A stretch of 64,000 nucleotides of DNA from Dryomyza anilis. Taxonomy: Eukaryota; Arthropoda; Insecta; Diptera; Dryomyzidae. Positions within the stretch are counted from its first letter, which is position 1; every line of letters starts with the position of its first letter. The translations under genes were made by a program, and so were the position numbers. The notes beneath the pieces were generated by a model, which was not told the DNA's origin, made no database searches, and saw only the letters and a program-made list of their open reading frames with translations. Below, piece by piece: positions 58,920 to 64,000 of the stretch. The stretch spans positions 106,722,464 to 106,786,463 of the forward strand of contig OX638131.1 of NCBI GenBank assembly GCA_951804985.1, given 5' to 3'.

Positions 58920-60235
58920 CTTTAGATACTTGCTGATACTAGCAGATACTTTAAATTAACAAAATAATATAAATAAGTATCTGTATATTACAAAGAAAAC
59001 CATAGACAACTGTAGAAATAACTTTTACTAAAAAACTGAGCAAAAACCATGTTCTTCAAGTTGTGATACTTCAGAAACTATCTGTTCTAGAACTTAAAAA
59101 ATCCTCAAACACGCATTTCTACAAGTTGTAAATACATTAAGTTAAACAAATAATCAAAAATCAAGTTCTGCAAGTTAGATATATATTTGAAGTATCTTGT
59201 AAAAGTATCTAAAACTATAGAAATTATCAGAAAACAAATTTATAATTTATGGATACATCTAAAAGTGTCTTGTACAAGTATCTTAAACTACGCAAATTAC
59301 GAAAAACGAAGTTTTAGCAGTGGAAGATATTTTTGAAGTATCTTATAGAAAGTATCTAAAGCTAGTATAATTATCATAAACAAAGTTATAGATACTTTTA
59401 AAACCTAACAAAATTCAACAAGCTATAGATACTTCTGAAGTATCTGAAACTAAACAAAATTTATAATATATACTTACTTCTTGAAGAGTTTTGTTTAAGT
59501 ATCTTAAACTCTGCGAATTACGAAAAATTAAGTTTGACATGTGAAGATATTTTTGAAGTATCTTGTGGAAATATTTTTAACCAAATTCATGTTGAAAATC
59601 CAAGTTCTAAATGTATAGGTATTTCCGAAAGTAGTTTAAACTAAAGAAATGTTCAAAAATCAAGTTCTGCAAGTTATAGATACTTCTTAAGTATCTTGTC
59701 GAAGTATCCTCAAAATAAACCATTACAAAAAAAAACGAGTTTTACATTTATAAATACTTCTGAAATGACTTGTAAGAGTATCTTAAACTAAACAGATTAT
59801 CAAAATCCAAGTTCTACATTACTGGATACTTCTGAAAGTATCTTAGCGTAGAAGATCAAAAAAAAAAAGATACATTTTGCTAATAAATATATATAAAAAG
59901 AACCAAAATTAATAAAACTCGGTAGTTTGCATAAATATCTGACATTAAAATATATATCTTTTGCACTTATTTAAGTATCTAAAACCAAGAGTTTGCTGCA
60001 GATACTTCAAAATGTATCTATGCGATGCATTATTATACTTAAAACTAACTCTGTGCTAGATTTAACCGACAGATTAAAGTATCTGTTAGTTATTAAACGC
60101 TGCAAAAAAGTATCTAAAGCAAATAATGTCTAGAAAAAATAAATTTTAAAGTTACAGATACTGAAGATTACTGTGAGATATTATTAAACGAAAGAAGCAG
60201 ACATATATATGCTGTACATAGTAGTATCTAAAGGA
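58920..60235. repeat. Degenerate repeat of GATACTTCTGAAGTATCT words
   Basis: Irregular units of about 60-80 bp built from AAGTTCTGCAAGTTATAGAT, ACTTCTGAAGTATCTTGT, AAAAGTATCTAAA and ACAAATTATCAAAA. The word GATACTTCTGAAGTATC is a palindrome with 8-bp arms and one central base. Related GTATCT/AGATAC words continue sparsely to about 60660. Confidence 0.85.
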
Positions 60236-61538
60236 TGCTATGCGAATTCCCAGAGTTTATGTCGACAGGCATTGCCAACAAGCACTGCTGCTGCTGCTGC
60301 GAAGAAGAGCAAAAAGTATCTGAAGAATGCGAATGGCTGCCTAAGAAAACACTTAGATGCATGCTGAGCACCATTGACAAAATCAATATTAATTAAATGT
60401 TACACGAGCTACAGACACTTGTTACACACTCCGACTGGAAGACAGACGGAAATAAAAAGCAACTATAAAAAGAAAGTATCTAGATACAATAGCGTCGTAC
60501 CGTTAAAAAGACCTTCAACAACGACACTTTGCATATTTCGCACAGAGTTAGAAATTACAAATTACGCGCTGCTTTACCGTCACAAGTAGCCATGCATCTT
60601 AACACTTGTCAGTTAGAGATGCGTGCGTGCGTGCGCGCGTATGTATCTTAAAGATACTTATGCAAAAGATACAAGCAAATAAATTTGCCGCTACAAGCAA
60701 ATATGCTAATAAATTACGCATCATACAAGTGTTACGATAAATAAATATATAAATACAAATTAATATAGCGGGGGTAGTATTTATTTTCCAACCCCAAAGC
60801 ACCTTCTCTCCTCCCTTTTTGTATTGTCTTGTATCGTATAAATTGGCGGCGGTGACATTTTGTTGGTTATACAGATTCGTTACCCCACATTTCAATGGGG
60901 GAAATGATTTTTATGTGCGTTTCGAGGTTAAATTCTGTCGCCTGGCTGTCTATAGGCGCCTTTTGTTTGTCTGTCTGTCGCTCATATTGTGTGTTTCGCT
61001 TGTTTATTGTCGCACACATGTCTCCCGCTCACTCTCTTTGTCTACCCGCATTTATTCTCATAACCTCTGAGTATCTTATCATGCATACGCAGCCCCCATT
61101 CATATGAATCTGTATCTATTGCTTTGAACTTAAGTGTCATAAATCAAAATCCTACAGATTCAGACGTATTTTATAACACGGGTGGTCCACAATAGCGAAT
61201 GTCAGACAACAAGTGCTTTACACTGTACAAAATTTTATAAAATTTCAAGCCTAAGTATTTCGACATATAGAACGAATTTTTCTATCTCAAAAATGTTTTA
61301 AATTTCGTATATTGCTTCGACTCGGCATTTTATAAATTTTTTTAATTATCAGTTAATATTAGGTAATATCGACCTCAATTAAATACTAGAAAATACCATG
61401 GCATTGTCATTGAGTTTATATGAAAAGATTTATTTTGTGTATACTATTAAATCAATAATTGTCCTATTGACCAATTTTAATGGGATTTGAGGGAATTTTT
61501 TTCCGGGTGTGCTATTTTGATTTTTTTAATTTATTGAC
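60236..61538. other. Unique sequence of mixed composition, no gene recognised
   Basis: GCTGCTGCTGCTGC lies at 60286-60300, GCGTGCGTGCGTGCGCGCG at 60620-60640 and GTCTGTCTGTC near 60967. Frames at 60374-60589 (+), 60599-60895 (-) and 60819-61107 (+) overlap one another on both strands and show no domain. Confidence 0.45.
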
Positions 61539-61774
61539 ATATTGAATTATTGACTTGAAGATATACAGATTTTATGATTTATATATTTTCTAATTCGTTG
61601 ATTTACTTATTGCTTTATAATTTTACTAGCTGGACCCGTGCACGACTCGTGCCAAGATTTTGTGAATTCATAGATATAAAGCGATTTTATTAATATTTTA
61701 TATCAGGGCCCCGTGCTTCGCTGTGGAAGTTTTTATTGGTTTTATAAATGTAGTAACCAAATAATAATTCTCCG

Positions 61775-61945
61775 CCAAAACAACTTTTCTCAAAGACAAT
61801 TCAGACAGTAGAATATTTCGCCGTAGAATTCTTCCCAGTAGAAATCTTCGCCGTAAAATTCTTCCCCATAGAACGCTTTACCGTAGAATTCTTCCCGGTA
61901 GAACTCTTCCCGGTAGAATTCTTCCCCGTAGAGTTTTTCCCAGTA
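61775..61945. repeat. ~16-bp CCGTAGAATTCTTCCC minisatellite
   Basis: About nine units of GTAGAATTCTTCCCC with variants. The first part, CAACTTTTCTCAAAGACAAT, looks like the GACAATT arrays at 48.6 and 49.9-50.9 kb. Confidence 0.9.
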
Positions 61946-62425
61946 GAAGTTTTAGTGTAGTTAGTTTTAATGTGGTGAGTTTTAGTGTGTTGAATTTTTA
62001 GTTTAGTGAATTTTTAGTGTGGTGAGTTTTAGTGTGGTGAGTTTTAGTGTGGTGAATTTTTAGTATAGTGAGTTTTAGTGTGGTGAGTTTTATTGTGGTG
62101 AATTTTAGTGCGGTGAGTTTTAGTGTGGTGAGTTTTAGTGTGGTGAGTTTCGGTGTGGTGAGTTTTGGTGTGGTGAGTTTTAGTGTGGTGAATTTTTAGT
62201 GTGGTGAGTTTTAGTGTGGTGAGCTTTATTGTGTTGAGTTTTAGTGTGGTGAGTTTTAGTGTGGTGAATTTTGATGTGGTGAGTTTTAGTGTGGTGAGTT
62301 TTGGTGTGATAAGTTTTAGTATGGTGAATTTTTAGTGTGGTGAGTTTTAGCGTAGTGAGTTTTATTGTGGTGAGTTTTAGTGTGGTGAGTTTTAGTGTGG
62401 TGAGTTTTAGTGTGGTGAATTTTAG
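61946..62425. repeat. 15-bp GTGGTGAGTTTTAGT minisatellite, ~32 units
   Basis: Regular 15-bp units with single-base variants (GAATTTTTAGT adds one base, GTTTCGGT, GTTTTGGT). On the minus strand they read as a Lys-Thr-His-His-Thr repeat inside an 80-codon frame, which is an artefact. Confidence 0.96.
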
Positions 62426-62715
62426 TTTTTTGTTTCATCTTCTTAGCTTGTGCATGTGCCGAGTTATGTCGTTTTGAAAGTTTAGGTTGTATGGGAGGTG
62501 CCACGCCCCTTTGTCCAATCCCGCCCATATATAGCCTATGACACCCTCCGGACTCCATAGTATCATGTTACAAAATTTCAGTTAAATCGGTTTAGCGGTT
62601 TAGACGTGATGCTGGAACAAACAGACAGACAGACAGACAGACAGACCGACAGACAGACCGACAGACTGAATATTGAATTATTGACTTGAAGATATACAGA
62701 TTTTATGATTTATAT

Positions 62716-64000
62716 GATTATGATTTATTTATTTTCTTCTTTTTTGATTTATGATATTTTTTTGATTTTCAATGATAAAAAGAATTTTTTTATATTTGTA
62801 ATTTTTTGATTTTATGTTTTATTTGAATTGCTTTAAATTTTTGTATTATTCAAATATCGAATAAATGATTTGTTCATTTTTATTTTCTTTAAAACATTTT
62901 TGAAAGATTAAACTATTTTAAGTGTAAAATTTAAGTGTCCTTCATCATTAATTTTCTTTTTTTCTTTATTGTAAAAACCACACAATGTAACAAAAAGAAA
63001 ATGATGTCTATGTCATGCTGAAAATCGAAAGGTTATTTTACAAAACACAAAGAAAAATTACTATTCAATGGTGCTGACTTCTGAAAACATACTCCATCCA
63101 CATCTAAAGACCCCTTTTTCCTCCTTTTTGTTATCAAACCTTATTTTCCTTGGCAATGACAGCACTGAATGCTACATGTGTTGCTCTAATTTTTCCACCT
63201 ACAAATTGAGGCGTAACGCTTATTTTTAAACCCATCAAAGTGAAATGAAATAATTTATCAAATGCCAAAAAATAACAATTGAGAATAAAGAGCTTATCCT
63301 GCTTTAAATAAGAGCAGCAACAACAAAAACAAAATAAAATAGAATACATCAAATAAATTTACTACATGAGAAAAATACCACTGGATCCAAAAAGAATGAA
63401 AATAAACGAAATTGCACCCTTTGGAAAAGAATGTGGTGGGAAAATAAATAACTAAGAAACTCGAAAGTCAAACACGGAAAAGAATAATCGAATAAATATA
63501 GCAAACGACATTCATTAATCATTCCAGCAATGCAATTCACTAATTTAATGAAAACATTTGCTATTCTTCGTTAATTCAGCAATTCCGTTTGCTATTATGA
63601 ATATTTGTACGTCAATGCAGCAAATAATTTAGTCGGCGCAGTTTTAGCAAATATAATCAGCAATTATTAATTGTAATTACTATTAAACCAACTACTATAT
63701 AATAGTTATAAATAAAAAAAAATTATAGAGTTACCGTTTTCGAATTATACATTACCTCTAATTTATATTCAAACATTTGCAATGATTTCTCTTTGGTTTT
63801 TTAACAAATTATTGAGTTAATAGTCATTAAATAAATAACAAAATTAGAAAACTCTGCTGCTTCCTTAGCTAATAATTTATTAATCTTTTTTTTATATCCC
63901 CCATTCCCAAATGTTTTTCCGAGAAATCGCCAAAGTAATGAGTACTCATTAAGAAACCAATTTGTTTTTCATGCCTAGATTTGCAATTGAAAATGAGAAA
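62716..64000. other. AT-rich sequence to the window end, no gene recognised
   Basis: No tandem array or credible coding frame. Frames at 63134-63352 (-) and 63349-63540 (-) are short, Phe/Cys-rich, and fit base composition. No further exon of the gene at 43827 was recognised here. Confidence 0.45.

Larger units (their letters stand above)
61539..62715. mobile_element. Segment flanked by perfect 46-bp direct repeats, probably transposon-derived
   Basis: Identical 46-bp sequences lie at 61539-61584 and 62670-62715 (beginning ATATTGAATTATTGACTTGA). Between them, two similar head motifs occur: CTGGACCCGTGCACGACTCG near 61630 and GGGCCCCGTGCTTCGCTGTG near 61707. Then come two minisatellites. The end has CCACGCCCCTTTGTCCAATC and AAATTTCAGTTAAATCGGTT, then a CAGA/CCGA microsatellite (about 62621-62667). 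The head and end motifs resemble ones common in insect transposable elements. No coding region is present, and the element class is not determined. Confidence 0.65.

Noticed and set aside
62316..62558. 80-codon minus-strand frame with Lys-Thr-His-His repeats
   Set aside because: It is the 15-bp minisatellite in translation, joined to transposon-like sequence.

Overview
This looks like a gene-poor, very AT-rich stretch of an insect nuclear genome, most likely a fly (Diptera, perhaps a calyptrate). Reasons: one intron-interrupted coding exon rich in CAG/CAA (Gln), His and Ala runs, as in fly developmental regulators; a Drosophila-like start-codon context; tRNA-derived SINEs; an element with the DINE-1/mini-me layout; a piggyBac-like element with a TTAA duplication; and many GTCT/CAGA microsatellites. 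No prokaryotic, organellar or viral genes were seen. Most long open frames are artefacts of repeats.

Layout. 0-10 kb: a 21-bp minisatellite, an A/T-only tract, two copies of a foldback element (one split by a SINE), a second SINE with a clean target-site duplication, a 15-bp minisatellite and a nested tandem repeat. 10.7-13 kb: a long 19-bp satellite. 14.6-15.8 kb: an 18-bp minisatellite. 17.5-20 kb: a ~165-bp tandem repeat, a MITE-like element and a degenerate array split by the DINE-1-like element. 21-24 kb: a degenerate repeat, then ~2 kb of nearly pure purines. 25-27.8 kb: the 19-bp satellite in the opposite orientation. 28.5-30.1 kb: a 20-bp array. 32.6-33.7 kb: a 21-bp array. 35.7-36.6 kb: the piggyBac-like element. 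40-50 kb: ATCGAT-rich arrays on both sides of the only convincing coding exon (43827-44885, + strand). 50-54 kb: a 17-bp-type minisatellite, a long hairpin and a duplicated SINE-bearing repeat. 54-58 kb: the 19-bp satellite twice more, in opposite orientations. 59-62.7 kb: a GATACTT-type repeat and a segment flanked by perfect 46-bp direct repeats.

The single gene evidence is a 5' coding exon of a Gln/His/Ala-rich protein, ending in a phase-0 splice donor. Its remaining exons lie beyond 64 kb or were not recognised. By rough addition, about 24 kb (over a third of the window) is tandem minisatellite DNA in more than a dozen families with units of 11-21 bp. Many units contain a short dyad, and the 19-bp family occurs in both orientations, so any transcript crossing it could fold into long double-stranded RNA.
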